Below, one piece after another: positions 53,138-64,000 of a stretch of 64,000 nt of DNA. The notes under the pieces were generated by a model. That model had not been told where the DNA came from. It saw only the letters and a list, made by a program, of their open reading frames with translations, and ran no database searches. The stretch lies in NCBI RefSeq assembly GCF_001510895.1, contig NZ_LPWA01000120.1, positions 215,114 to 279,113 on the forward strand, written 5' to 3'. The stretch comes from Mesorhizobium loti (GTDB lineage: Bacteria; Pseudomonadota; Alphaproteobacteria; Rhizobiales; Rhizobiaceae). The stretch's first letter is position 1. Each line of letters begins with the position of its first letter. The position numbers were made by a program, and so were the translations under genes.

Positions 53138-53941
53138 TCAGCCGAAGCGGCCGGTGATGTAGTCCTGCGTGCGCTTCTCGCGAGGCGAGGTGAAGATCTT
53201 CTCGGTCCGGTCGAACTCGACCAGCTCGCCGAGATACATGAACGCCGTCTGCCGCGACACGCGCGCCGCCTGCTGCATGTTGTGGGTGACGATCACGATC
53301 GTGTAGTCGGCCTGCAATTCGTCGATCAGTTCCTCGATCTTGGCGGTCGACAATGGGTCGAGCGCCGAGGCCGGCTCGTCGAGCAGGATGACCTCCGGCT
53401 TCACCGCCACGGTGCGGGCGATGCAAAGCCGCTGCTGCTGACCGCCGGAAAGGCTCTGGCCGCTGGCATTGAGCTTGTCCTTGACCTCGTTCCACAGCGC
53501 CGCGCGCTTCAGCGCCTGCTCGACGCGGTTGTCCATCTCGGCCTTGCTGATCTTTTCATACAGCCTGACGCCGAAGGCGATATTCTCGTAGATCGACATC
53601 GGAAACGGCGTTGGCTTCTGGAACACCATGCCGATCTTGGTCCTCAGCAGATTGAGGTCCTGCGAGCGGTCGAGGATATTCTTGCCGTCGAGCAGCACCT
53701 GGCCCTCGGCGCTCTGCTTCGGATAGAGCTCGTAGATGCGGTTCAGCACGCGCAGCAGCGTCGACTTCCCGCAACCCGACGGCCCGATGAAGGCGGTGAC
53801 GCTGCGTTCGGGCAGCGACAGGTTGATGTCCTTCAGCGCCTTCGACTGGCCATAGTAGAAGTTGAGGTTCTTGACCTCGATCTTGGACTTCTCGACGGCT
53901 GTGTCGGCTACGTTCAGGTCGGTGGACAACATCGGTTTCAT
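53138..53941 (-). CDS. pstB: Phosphate ABC transporter ATP-binding protein PstB
   Basis: The 267-residue ATPase has Walker A FIGPSGCGKSTLLR, signature LSGGQQQRLCIAR, Walker B VILLDEPASALDP and the PstB-specific GMVFQKPTPFPMSIYEN. The ATG at 53941 overlaps the pstA stop (ATGA), so it is coupled to pstA. It powers high-affinity phosphate import. Confidence 0.95.
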   Translation of the reverse strand: MKPMLSTDLNVADTAVEKSKIEVKNLNFYYGQSKALKDINLSLPERSVTAFIGPSGCGKSTLLRVLNRIYELYPKQSAEGQVLLDGKNILDRSQDLNLLRTKIGMVFQKPTPFPMSIYENIAFGVRLYEKISKAEMDNRVEQALKRAALWNEVKDKLNASGQSLSGGQQQRLCIARTVAVKPEVILLDEPASALDPLSTAKIEELIDELQADYTIVIVTHNMQQAARVSRQTAFMYLGELVEFDRTEKIFTSPREKRTQDYITGRFG

Positions 53942-54789
53942 CTGTCCTCTCTGCGTCCGGTAAGGCTGCGGGCGAAGATGCTCAGCCCGAGAACCGTCAG
54001 GGTGATTATGAGTGCGCCCGTCCAGGCCAGTTGCTGCCATTCCTCATAGGGGCTGAGCGCGAACTGGAAGATGGTCACCGGCAGGCTGGCCATCGGCGCG
54101 TTGAGATTGCTCGACCAGAACTGGTTGTTGAGCGCGGTGAAGAGCAACGGCGCCGTCTCGCCGGAAATGCGGGCGATCGCCAGCAATATGCCGGTGACGA
54201 TGCCGGACAGGGCTGCGCGATAGGCGACCGAGCGGATCACCACCCAGCGCGGCGCGCCGATGGCGGTGCCGGCTTCGCGCAAAGCGTTGGGCACAAGGTT
54301 GAGCATGTCCTCGGTGGTGCGGACCACGACAGGGATCACCAGGATCGACAGCGCGACCGAGCCGGCGATCGCCGAGAAGTGGCCCATCGGCCGCACCATC
54401 AGCTCATAGACGAACAGGCCGACGATGATCGAGGGCGCCGACAACAGGATGTCGTTGATGAAACGCACCACCGTGGTGAGGCGCGAGAAGCGCCCGTACT
54501 CGGCCATATAAGTCCCGGCGAGCACGCCGATCGGCGTGCCGACGATGATGCCGATGACGGTCATCACGATGCTGCCGTAGATGGCGTTGAGCAAGCCGCC
54601 GGCGTCGCCGGGCGGCGGCGTCATTTCCGTGAACACCGCCAGCGAGACGCCAGAGAGTCCCTTGTAGACCAGGGCGCCGAGGATCAGCGCCAGCCAGGCG
54701 AGGCCAATGCCCGCCGCGATGACGCACAGCGCCATCATCACGGCGTTCTTGCGCTTGCGGCGCTGGTGGAGCGATGCGGCTGTCGACAT
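53938..54789 (-). CDS. pstA: Phosphate ABC transporter permease PstA
   Basis: The 283-residue permease has about six membrane helices and the typical segments VGTPIGVLAGTYMAEYGR and VRTTEDMLNLVPNALREAGTA, the latter the coupling loop (quoted in part). It pairs with PstC. It is four bases after pstC and overlaps pstB. Confidence 0.94.
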   Translation of the reverse strand: MSTAASLHQRRKRKNAVMMALCVIAAGIGLAWLALILGALVYKGLSGVSLAVFTEMTPPPGDAGGLLNAIYGSIVMTVIGIIVGTPIGVLAGTYMAEYGRFSRLTTVVRFINDILLSAPSIIVGLFVYELMVRPMGHFSAIAGSVALSILVIPVVVRTTEDMLNLVPNALREAGTAIGAPRWVVIRSVAYRAALSGIVTGILLAIARISGETAPLLFTALNNQFWSSNLNAPMASLPVTIFQFALSPYEEWQQLAWTGALIITLTVLGLSIFARSLTGRREDR

Positions 54790-54792
54790 CGG

Positions 54793-55782
54793 TCAGGCTC
54801 CGGTGCGGCTATCGATGCGCAACAGCATGTAGCGTGCGAGCGCGAGGATGATGAAGGTGATGATGAACAGGATCAGGCCGAGCGACACCAGCGAGGAGGT
54901 ATAGAGATCGCCGTCGGCTTCGGTGAATTCGTTGGCGATGGTCGCCGAGATCGTCGTGCCCGGCGCGAACAGCGAGGCGCTGATGCGATGCGCGTTGCCG
55001 ATGACGAAGGTGACGGCCATCGTCTCGCCGAGCGCGCGGCCGAGGCCGAGCATGACGCCGCCCATGATGCCGACGCGGGTATAGGGGATGGTCACGCGCC
55101 GGGTCACTTCCCAGGTCGTGCAGCCGATGCCGTAGGCCGATTCCTTCAGCACCGCCGGCACCGTGTCGAACACGTCCTTGGTGATCGAGGTGATGAAGGG
55201 CAGCACCATGATGGCGAGGATGAGCGACGAGGTCAGCAGGCCGATGCCGTAGGGCGGACCGGCAAACAGGCTGGAGAGGCCCGGTATGCCGTGGAAAAGA
55301 TTGATGATGAAGGGCTGCACCGTCGTCTGCAGGAAGGGCGCGAAGACGAACAGGCCCCAGATGCCGTAGATGATCGAGGGAATGCCGGCGAGCAGCTCGA
55401 CCGCGATGCCGATCGGGCGGCGGAGCGGGCGCGGGCAGAGCTCGGTCAGGAAGACGGCGATGCCGATACCGATCGGCACGGCGATAAGGATGGCGATGGC
55501 CGAGGTGACGATGGTGCCGTAGATCGGCGCCAGGGCGCCGAAATTCTCGGTGACCGGGTTCCAGGATTCGGTGGTCAGGAAAGAGAAGCCGAACTTCGAC
55601 AGCGCTTGCCACGAGCCGGCGATCAGCGAGATCGCGACGCCGCCAAGAAGGACCAGCACGAGGATGGCGGAAAGGCGCGTGGCCGTCCGGAAGATCGTGT
55701 CGGTGAGGGCGAAGCGGCGCACCGTCGCTTCCCTGGTCCGCATGGCTGACGATGATGTCACGGCTTCGGAAACGGCTGTCAT
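54793..55782 (-). CDS. pstC: Phosphate ABC transporter permease PstC
   Basis: The 329-residue permease has an N-terminal extension and helices typical of PstC, with AVPIGIGIAVFLTELCP, ELLAGIPSIIYGIWGLFVF, the coupling loop KESAYGIGCTTWEVTRRV and LGRALGETMAVTFVIGN. It follows pstS after a strong 17-bp stem-loop (55803-55839). Confidence 0.94.
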   Translation of the reverse strand: MTAVSEAVTSSSAMRTREATVRRFALTDTIFRTATRLSAILVLVLLGGVAISLIAGSWQALSKFGFSFLTTESWNPVTENFGALAPIYGTIVTSAIAILIAVPIGIGIAVFLTELCPRPLRRPIGIAVELLAGIPSIIYGIWGLFVFAPFLQTTVQPFIINLFHGIPGLSSLFAGPPYGIGLLTSSLILAIMVLPFITSITKDVFDTVPAVLKESAYGIGCTTWEVTRRVTIPYTRVGIMGGVMLGLGRALGETMAVTFVIGNAHRISASLFAPGTTISATIANEFTEADGDLYTSSLVSLGLILFIITFIILALARYMLLRIDSRTGA

Positions 55783-55802
55783 ATCGCCCCTCGCATTTCG
55801 AA

Positions 55803-55839
55803 AGAATAAGGAGGGCGCCGGAGGCGCCCTCCTTATTCT
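55803..55839 (-). terminator. Strong stem-loop between pstS and pstC (attenuator or processing hairpin)
   Basis: AGAATAAGGAGGGCGCC (55803-55819) and its exact complement (55823-55839) form a 17-bp stem with a 3-base loop. It lies 8 bp after the pstS stop. The following T stretch is short, so partial read-through to pstC is expected, favouring more pstS transcript. Confidence 0.7.
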
Positions 55840-55846
55840 GTAAAAA

Positions 55847-56905
55847 TTACATGCCGGAGTAGAGCGGCTTGCCGTTCGCGTCGACGATGTCCTTGCCCCA
55901 CATTTCCTCGACGCTCTTCACGACCGCGTCGGGCATCGGAACGTAGTCCAGCTCGGCGGCCATCTTGTCGCCCTTGGCGTAGGACCAGGCGAAGAACTTG
56001 AGGGCCTCGGCGGTGGCCGCCGCGTCGTCGGGCTTCTTGTAGACGAGAATCCAGGTGGCGGAGGTCATCGGCCAGGATTCGGCGCCGGCCTGGTTGGCCA
56101 GGATGACGCCGTAGCCCGGCTGCGAACTCCAGTCGGCATTGGCCGCGGCGGCCGAGAAGGCCTTGGCGGTCGGGTCGACCTTCTTGCCGTCCTTGTTCAC
56201 CATGTCGGCGTAGGTCAACTTGTTCTGCTTGGCATAGGCGTATTCGACATAGCCGATCGCGCCGCCGGTCTGCGAGACGTTGTTGGCAACGCCTTCATTG
56301 CCCTTGGCGCCGATACCGACGGGCCATTCCACAGCCTTGTCGACGCCGACCTTCGACTTCCAGTCAGCGCTGACGTCGCCGAGATAGTACGTGAAGTTGA
56401 ACGTGGTGCCCGAACCATCGGAACGGTGAACCACCGCGATCGCCTGCGAAGGCAGCTTGACCTTCGGATTGAGCTTCTTGATCGCCGCGTCATCCCAGCT
56501 CGTGATCTTGCCGAGGAAAATATCGGCAAGGGTCGAGCCGTCGAGAACCAGTTCACCGGGCTTGACGCCTTCGAGATTGACGACCGGAACAATGCCGCCC
56601 ATCACCATCGGGAACTGGGCGAGGCCGGCGCCCTCGAGTTCTTCGCCCTTGAGCGGCGCGTCGGAAGCGCCGAAGGTCACGGTCTTGGCCTTGATCTGCT
56701 TGATGCCGCCGCCGGAACCGATCGACTGATAGTTGAGGCCGGTGCCGGTCTCCTTTTTGTAGGCGTCAGCCCACTTCGCGTAGATCGGATAGGGGAAGGT
56801 GGCGCCGGCGCCCGAGATATCGGCCGCCATCGCGGCGGAGATGGAAAGCGTTGATGCCGCAGCCATTGCAATCGCAACGGCCGCCGAGCGGATGAAATGT
56901 CTCAT
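55847..56905 (-). CDS. pstS: Phosphate ABC transporter substrate-binding protein PstS
   Basis: The 352-residue protein has a signal peptide (VAIAMAAASTLSISAAMAA) and the PstS pattern ISGAGATFPYPIYAKWADAY, IGSGGGIKQIKAKTVTFGAS and VHRSDGSGTTFNFT. It binds phosphate in the periplasm. It is first in pstSCAB-phoU-phoB and has Pho boxes 80 bp upstream. Confidence 0.95.
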   Translation of the reverse strand: MRHFIRSAAVAIAMAAASTLSISAAMAADISGAGATFPYPIYAKWADAYKKETGTGLNYQSIGSGGGIKQIKAKTVTFGASDAPLKGEELEGAGLAQFPMVMGGIVPVVNLEGVKPGELVLDGSTLADIFLGKITSWDDAAIKKLNPKVKLPSQAIAVVHRSDGSGTTFNFTYYLGDVSADWKSKVGVDKAVEWPVGIGAKGNEGVANNVSQTGGAIGYVEYAYAKQNKLTYADMVNKDGKKVDPTAKAFSAAAANADWSSQPGYGVILANQAGAESWPMTSATWILVYKKPDDAAATAEALKFFAWSYAKGDKMAAELDYVPMPDAVVKSVEEMWGKDIVDANGKPLYSGM

Positions 56906-56982
56906 GTGGCCTGCTCCTGTTCGGAATATGGTCTTTCGGCACCCGTTTCTACCGGCGCCCGTGAGCGCAATAGCCTTCGATT

Positions 56983-57011
56983 ATTACAGTTGGATGACAG
57001 TTTCGTGTCAG
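56983..57011 (-). promoter_or_regulatory. Pho box upstream of pstS (three repeats)
   Basis: On the minus strand CTGACAC, CTGTCAT and CTGTAAT occur with an 11-bp period (57011-57005, 57000-56994, 56989-56983). This matches the direct-repeat PhoB site, with the middle copy perfect. Confidence 0.82.
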
Positions 57012-57111
57012 CCCGGTAACGTCCGAACAGGGATACCTGGAGAGGCCTGCGGTCGCCCTTTGCGGGCCAGCCGGAGTTTGCCGCGGGAATCAGCGACTTG
57101 TCTGACTTTTT

Positions 57112-57152
57112 GAATCAAAAATTATCCCGGCGGCCGGATCTCGGCCGCCGGG
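57112..57152 (-). terminator. Rho-independent terminator on the minus strand
   Basis: CCCGGCGGCCG (57126-57136) pairs with CGGCCGCCGGG (57142-57152). On the minus strand it is followed by ATAATTTTTG. It would stop transcripts coming from the hybrid kinase before pstS. The 270-bp space between kinase stop and terminator shows no convincing gene. Confidence 0.65.
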
Positions 57153-57422
57153 AAATAAAATCCGGACGAGAGCGCGTTGCCCGAATGCCAGAGCGGATCA
57201 TGGCATAGCCATCGCCGAAAACAGGTCCGTTGGGGTAGAGTCGACGCTGTTTCTTGCCGGCGGTCGCTGCTCCCGCCCGTAACCGAAGGGCGGAATCGAC
57301 AGCCACTATTGTTCCGGCTTGGTCCTTGCTTTGATATGGCGCGATCACACCATACGTCTGCGTCAGGCCGCGGATGACGCCCGTAGACAAGACCGCCGCA
57401 TACGGCCGCGCGGAAAAAGTTC

Positions 57423-60792
<3,370 letters not shown>

Positions 60793-60901
60793 CCCTACCC
60801 CCAGGCCGAACCCTCGCCGGTTCGTCGGCGGAATGTGCCCGACAAGCATTAACGATCCGCTAACCTTAACGATTCGCAACCGAACACAGCTGATGCCGTT
60901 A

Positions 60902-60950
60902 ATGCATGTCGCTCAAAAGTGCGCAGCGGTTTTGAGAGAACGACATGCAT
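60902..60950. repeat. Palindromic intergenic repeat, ATGCATGTCG type
   Basis: ATGCATGTCG (60902-60911) and CGACATGCAT (60941-60950) enclose AAAAGTGCGCAGCGGTTTTG. The element is nearly identical to 11037-11085. Confidence 0.72.
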
Positions 60951-60961
60951 CGAAACAAAAA

Positions 60962-60996
60962 ATGCATGTCGCCCAACACGCGCCGCGGTTTTGGGC
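60962..60996. repeat. Partial copy of the ATGCATGTCG palindrome
   Basis: The left arm ATGCATGTCG is present and the inner stem GCCCAA/TTGGGC survives, but the right outer arm is missing. It directly follows the complete copy at 60902. Confidence 0.55.
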
Positions 60997-61107
60997 GAAG
61001 GAGCAACGCGCTTTTAAGTCAGACGCTGGTCCCATGCCTGCTGCGGTAATCCGTCCGTTGGCGGACCCAAGCTACCGGGCTATAAAGTCCGTGGGGGTAG
61101 ATTGCTG

Positions 61108-61455
61108 ATGCTCGGTCGAATGCTGACTTTTGTTCTGTGCCCGGCGCTGCTTGCGGCAAGCGGCTGCGCGCGCAGCGACGACGGCACGGTGATCATTCCG
61201 CGGCAACTCGACGTCAGGCGTGTCTGGGACAGGCCTCCGCAGCAGGCGCAGTTAAGCCCGCCGCCTGTCGCCGTCGGCGTCTTTCCAGCGCCGCCCGAGG
61301 CGGCAAGATTGGCGCCGCGCAGATACCGGAAGCCGCCGCCCGCAAAGCCGCCGGTGCATGCGCCGCCGCAGGATGCGTCTGCCGGCCCGGATAAAGCGCT
61401 GGCCTGCCGCAATGTCAGCGAGCCCGGCAAGCGCTTTCGCGTTGTATGCGATTAG
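61108..61455 (+). CDS. Small putative lipoprotein, unknown function
   Basis: The 115-residue protein has a lipoprotein-type signal (MLTFVLCPALLAASGC, Cys near residue 20), a Pro-rich middle (PPPVAVGVFPAPPEAARL and PPPAKPPVHAPP) and a C-terminal CRNVSEPGKRFRVVCD with two Cys. It is probably exported and lipid-anchored. No family is recognised. ATG at 61108 is chosen over a TTG at 61102. It converges on the DUF2865 gene. Confidence 0.62.
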   Translation: MLGRMLTFVLCPALLAASGCARSDDGTVIIPRQLDVRRVWDRPPQQAQLSPPPVAVGVFPAPPEAARLAPRRYRKPPPAKPPVHAPPQDASAGPDKALACRNVSEPGKRFRVVCD

Positions 61456-61491
61456 TTCCTTAGCGCTGGCGCCCGAAGCTGCCGGCGACGA

Positions 61492-62418
61492 TCAATCCGC
61501 CGGGAAAAAGGCGGGGCCGACCACCCGCACCGGCCCCGATCTGACCGGTTTGGTCGGCCTCCGGCCCTCCGCCGCGCCTGCGTCGGCTGCGGCCGCATGG
61601 ACCTCGGCATCAGCGCCCGCGGGCGATGGAATATCCGAAACCGTGCCGAGATCGGGCTTTGCCGTCGGCAACGGGATGATGGCGTTTTGCATATTGCCCG
61701 GCGTCACGGTGCGCGCCCTGAGCTCAGCCACGCGCTGATAGTAGCGCTTGAGGTCGCAGGCCTTGAAGCCGGCGTCGTCGCGATACCGGAAAGCGGTCGG
61801 AAGCTCGGTATATGGCTTGCGCGTCTCGACCGCGACCATCTGGTCGGTCTCCAGGTTCGGATCGCTTAGCGTATAGAGGTCGACGCCTTGATCGTCGCAG
61901 ATATAGCGGCACTGATCGACCGTGTCCTTGAGGTCGTCTTCTAGCGCGAATTGCGAATTCGGCGCCGGGAAGAAATAACCGTCCGATAGGCGCACGCAGA
62001 ACAGCATCGCATTGCTGCCGAACGTCGTGCCGGAGGATTGCGGCTTGGGCGCCGGCTGCCGTTCACGCGCAGATTGGCAGCCTAGCGCGACATATCTCGC
62101 CTGCAGGTCGCCGCGGCCCGGATTGCCGATGCTGGCGATCCGGCGCTGCACCTCGGCCCTGCTCCTGGCAAGGTCGGCGCAGGCATTGAAGAAGCCGCCC
62201 GTCGCGCTGCTGGCAGTGCAGCGGCGCTGCCTCTCAATGCCCTGGACCGCGGCGAGCTGACGCCGCAACTGGGCAAGCTCAGGGCTGGCCGCGCCGCGGC
62301 CGCCGGCAAGCATCTGGCTTCTGAGCGCGCCGCAAGGATCAGCGTAAGAAACCGTTGCGATTGCCAGCAACGCAGTAACAGCCAAGAAAGGGATCGTGAG
62401 AAATCGCAGACTTGCCAT
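61492..62418 (-). CDS. DUF2865 domain-containing exported protein
   Basis: The 308-residue protein has a signal peptide (LTIPFLAVTALLAIATVSYA), a helical region with Cys residues (about 25-110), and a DUF2865 domain (about 135-235) with the family pattern FCVRLSDGYFFPAPNSQF and CRYICDDQGVDLYTL. The family is found mainly in Rhizobiales and its function is unknown. The C-terminal 70 residues are Ala/Pro-rich and unordered. Confidence 0.85.
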   Translation of the reverse strand: MASLRFLTIPFLAVTALLAIATVSYADPCGALRSQMLAGGRGAASPELAQLRRQLAAVQGIERQRRCTASSATGGFFNACADLARSRAEVQRRIASIGNPGRGDLQARYVALGCQSARERQPAPKPQSSGTTFGSNAMLFCVRLSDGYFFPAPNSQFALEDDLKDTVDQCRYICDDQGVDLYTLSDPNLETDQMVAVETRKPYTELPTAFRYRDDAGFKACDLKRYYQRVAELRARTVTPGNMQNAIIPLPTAKPDLGTVSDIPSPAGADAEVHAAAADAGAAEGRRPTKPVRSGPVRVVGPAFFPAD

Positions 62419-62716
62419 TAGCCGCCGTCCCGTCTCAACCCGATCTAGGCTCTAAACGAACATAAGCTTAGGCTAAATGAGTTGTTTAGTACCATCTCAA
62501 GATATAACGCCTCGATCGGCCTTTGTATTCTGAGAGTTATTCTCGATCTTGTAAAATGAATATTATGCTTTCATTTCAAGATTGAGACAGTAGCCGAAAA
62601 ACTTTTCGCACGGCCGATGCCCGGCGTCAGCTGCCTTGCCGCCGGCAATCACGGACTGCTGATGAAACCTTTGACCGGAACCTGACGTTATCAGCGCGAC
62701 GCTATGGAGACTGAAG
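62419..62716. other. AT-rich intergenic region, no gene seen
   Basis: The region is clearly more AT-rich than its surroundings. It contains an imperfect inverted pair (ATCTCAAGAT near 62494 and ATTTCAAGATTGAGAC near 62574) but no supported coding frame. It probably holds the divergent promoters of the flanking genes. Confidence 0.5.
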
Positions 62717-62938
62717 ATGTCTGTTCACTTCACCGTCTCTGGCCTGACCAGGAACCTGATCCATAAGCTTGGACTGGATCACGAGCGGGCGCCGAGGCAT
62801 CTGACACCTGAGCAAAATCTGCTGCTGGAATGCTATCTGGCCGGGCAAATTCCGGAATCGGCCTGGAACGACTATGTCTTCGAGATGCCGGAGCTGGAAA
62901 AGCACGCAAATGCAAGGCGCCGGGCGAACGCGGCGTAA
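62717..62938 (+). CDS. Small soluble protein (73 aa), unknown function
   Basis: The protein reads MSVHFTVSGLTRNLIHKLGL and ends in a basic tail ARRRANAA. The middle, LTPEQNLLLECYLAGQIPES, suggests a short helical fold. No membrane segment or known motif is seen. A weak GGAGACTGAAG precedes the ATG. The family is not recognised. Confidence 0.6.
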   Translation: MSVHFTVSGLTRNLIHKLGLDHERAPRHLTPEQNLLLECYLAGQIPESAWNDYVFEMPELEKHANARRRANAA

Positions 62939-63014
62939 TGTAGTTTGCGCGTAGAGCGACCCCATAGAAGCATAATAGTTTTCGTTGGGAACTGCCTAGG
63001 CAGTTCGGGCAATT

Positions 63015-63403
63015 CTATTGCTGAACCGCTTTGGCGTTATCTTTTGGCGAATTGAACTGCAACGTAAAGACCTTTCCCGGAATTCCCTGCGCGAGTGCAG
63101 GCGAGAAGCTGAGCGGCAGGCAATTGCGCAAGGCGGCCGTCGCCGCATCCACAAAGGCCTGACGCGCCTTGTCATCGCCGCTGACCTTGATGGCCGTTGG
63201 CTTCGGCGGGCCGATCAGCGTGCCGTCGCGCTTGAAGCTGAAGCTCAAGGTGACCGAGGAATTTCCGGAATTGGCAGGCGGGGTCCAGCAGGCCTGCAGG
63301 GCGACGCGACCTCATTCATGGTGTTGAGCGACGCGGCATTCGCCGGAAGGGGCAGCGCCAGCAGCGCGCCGACAAGCGCCGAATATCTTGCCATGCCTCT
63401 CAT
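63015..63403 (-). CDS. Small exported protein, TonB-C-like fold possible (frameshifted in this sequence)
   Basis: The restored 129-residue protein has a signal peptide (RYSALVGALLALPLPANAAS) and a mature domain with LSFSFKRDGTLIGPPKPTAI, AFVDAATAALRNCLPLSFSP and GKVFTLQFNSPKD. This pattern resembles the C-terminal energy-transfer-like domain in small periplasmic proteins of Rhizobiales. The frame breaks near 63300: EVASPCRPAGP is read, and one added base gives a frame continuing QACWTPPANSGNSSVTLSFS. GAGGA precedes the ATG at 63403. Function is unknown. Confidence 0.7.
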
Positions 63404-63710
63404 CGCCAGTCCTCCTCGCTTTCGCCCGTTCGCCTGACGGCATGGTACGATCAAGGACGAGGATGACAATAGGATTCCAACCCGGTTGACCCCGGCAAAA
63501 TCATGTTGCCGTGATGCCGGCACGACCGTCGCCGCAAAAGCAAAAGGCCGGCATTGAGCCGACCTTTCCCTAGCCTTGCCATCGCGCCAGTACATCCGTG
63601 GTCGTGGCGAGGACCTCGATACTAGACAGGGCTTTGGTTAACGAGTCCCTAAATTGTTTGATCCCAGGCTTTGATGGCGCATCATTGTCGTCCGAATCAA
63701 AGGATGCGCT
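63404..63710. other. Intergenic region before the transposase, probably containing the insertion element boundary
   Basis: No supported gene lies here. The left end of the IS481-like element should fall in this stretch, but I could not identify its terminal inverted repeat because the other end is outside the window. Confidence 0.4.
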
Positions 63711-64000
63711 ATGGGCCAGGTTCTTCACGGGAGCGCCACGACGACAGAGGCGGTCCGTCGAGCGATACAGCATAGTCAAGAGAGCCTAAGAGCGCTGGCG
63801 AAGCGATACGGCGTCGATCAGAAGACGGTTAGGAAGTGGAGGAACCGGACGTCGACCGCCGATCTTCCGACAGGCCCAAGAGAACCGCGCTCAACAGTGC
63901 TCTCTCCCGAGGAGGAGGCCGTCATCGTCGCCTTTCGGAGGCATACATTGCTGCCGCTCGATGATTGCCTCTATGCCCTTCAACCGACGATCCCGCATCT
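63711..64000 (+). CDS. IS481-like transposase, N-terminal part (cut by window end)
   Basis: The open frame starts MGQVLHGSATTTEAVRRAIQ and continues LRALAKRYGVDQKTVRKWRN, a helix-turn-helix, then VLSPEEEAVIVAFRRHTLLP and LDDCLYALQPTIPHL up to the window end. This is the N-terminal HTH region of IS481-family transposases; the DDE integrase domain would follow outside the window. The frame is intact so far. Whether the element is complete cannot be judged. Confidence 0.85.
   Translation, partial: MGQVLHGSATTTEAVRRAIQHSQESLRALAKRYGVDQKTVRKWRNRTSTADLPTGPREPRSTVLSPEEEAVIVAFRRHTLLPLDDCLYALQPTIPH

Noticed and set aside
54031..55749. A 572-codon open frame on the plus strand
   Set aside because: It is antisense to pstA and pstC; the Asp/His/Arg-rich translation is an artefact of codon bias.

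Overview
The window is GC-rich, densely coded alphaproteobacterial DNA. It looks like a chromosomal segment of a Rhizobiales bacterium, most likely Mesorhizobium or a close relative. The reasons are a PhyR-NepR-EcfG general stress response locus with HWE-family histidine kinases, a pstSCAB-phoUB locus, DUF2865 and DUF1328 proteins, a rhizobial sugar ABC transporter with a ROK regulator, and several families of palindromic intergenic repeats. The genus is inferred from gene content, not from a marker gene. No rRNA, tRNA, CRISPR array or prophage was seen.

Layout: 0-8 kb holds a CorA/ZntB-type metal transporter, a PiT phosphate transporter, and a TetR regulator divergent from a two-gene RND efflux system. 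8-14 kb has an L,D-transpeptidase, small unknown proteins, two OmpR-type regulators and a GAF-PAS hybrid kinase. 14.3-29.3 kb is a catabolic block: a Rieske oxygenase, an aminotransferase, a polyamine-type ABC transporter, an amine oxidase, a BetI-like repressor, a methyltransferase, two PYROXD2-like flavoproteins and a GcvT-like protein. 29.3-34.2 kb has a dipeptidase, a GNAT protein, an MhqD/MhqO-like pair and a sulfatase-family hydrolase. 34.2-46.6 kb is a general stress response island (PRC-barrel protein, diacylglycerol-kinase-like protein, small membrane proteins, three HWE kinases, ecfG-nepR-phyR). 46.7-51.7 kb is a xylose-type ABC transporter with a ROK regulator. 51.7-57 kb is phoB-phoU-pstBACS. 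57.4-60.8 kb is a large hybrid kinase. 60.9-64 kb has secreted or unknown proteins and the start of an IS481-like transposase that runs off the window.

Two regulatory patterns tie genes together. First, a 16-bp palindrome of the form TTGAAYRNNYRTTCAA occurs at the three promoter regions of the catabolic block (14377, 17287, 24306). A BetI-like repressor is encoded inside the block, so these genes are probably one regulon for uptake and N-dealkylation or deamination of a methylated amine, betaine or polyamine. Second, nine GGAAC-N16/17-CGTT elements, the form expected for EcfG promoters, lie between 35.6 and 44.2 kb. They precede phyR, nepR-ecfG and small envelope or stress genes.

Caution on sequence quality: thirteen genes are interrupted by what look like fourteen single-base deletions, mostly in short homopolymers, with no insertions. 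Restoring one base in each case gives a full-length, family-typical protein. This suggests sequencing or assembly error rather than gene decay. These genes are given as full-span CDS with the frameshift stated.
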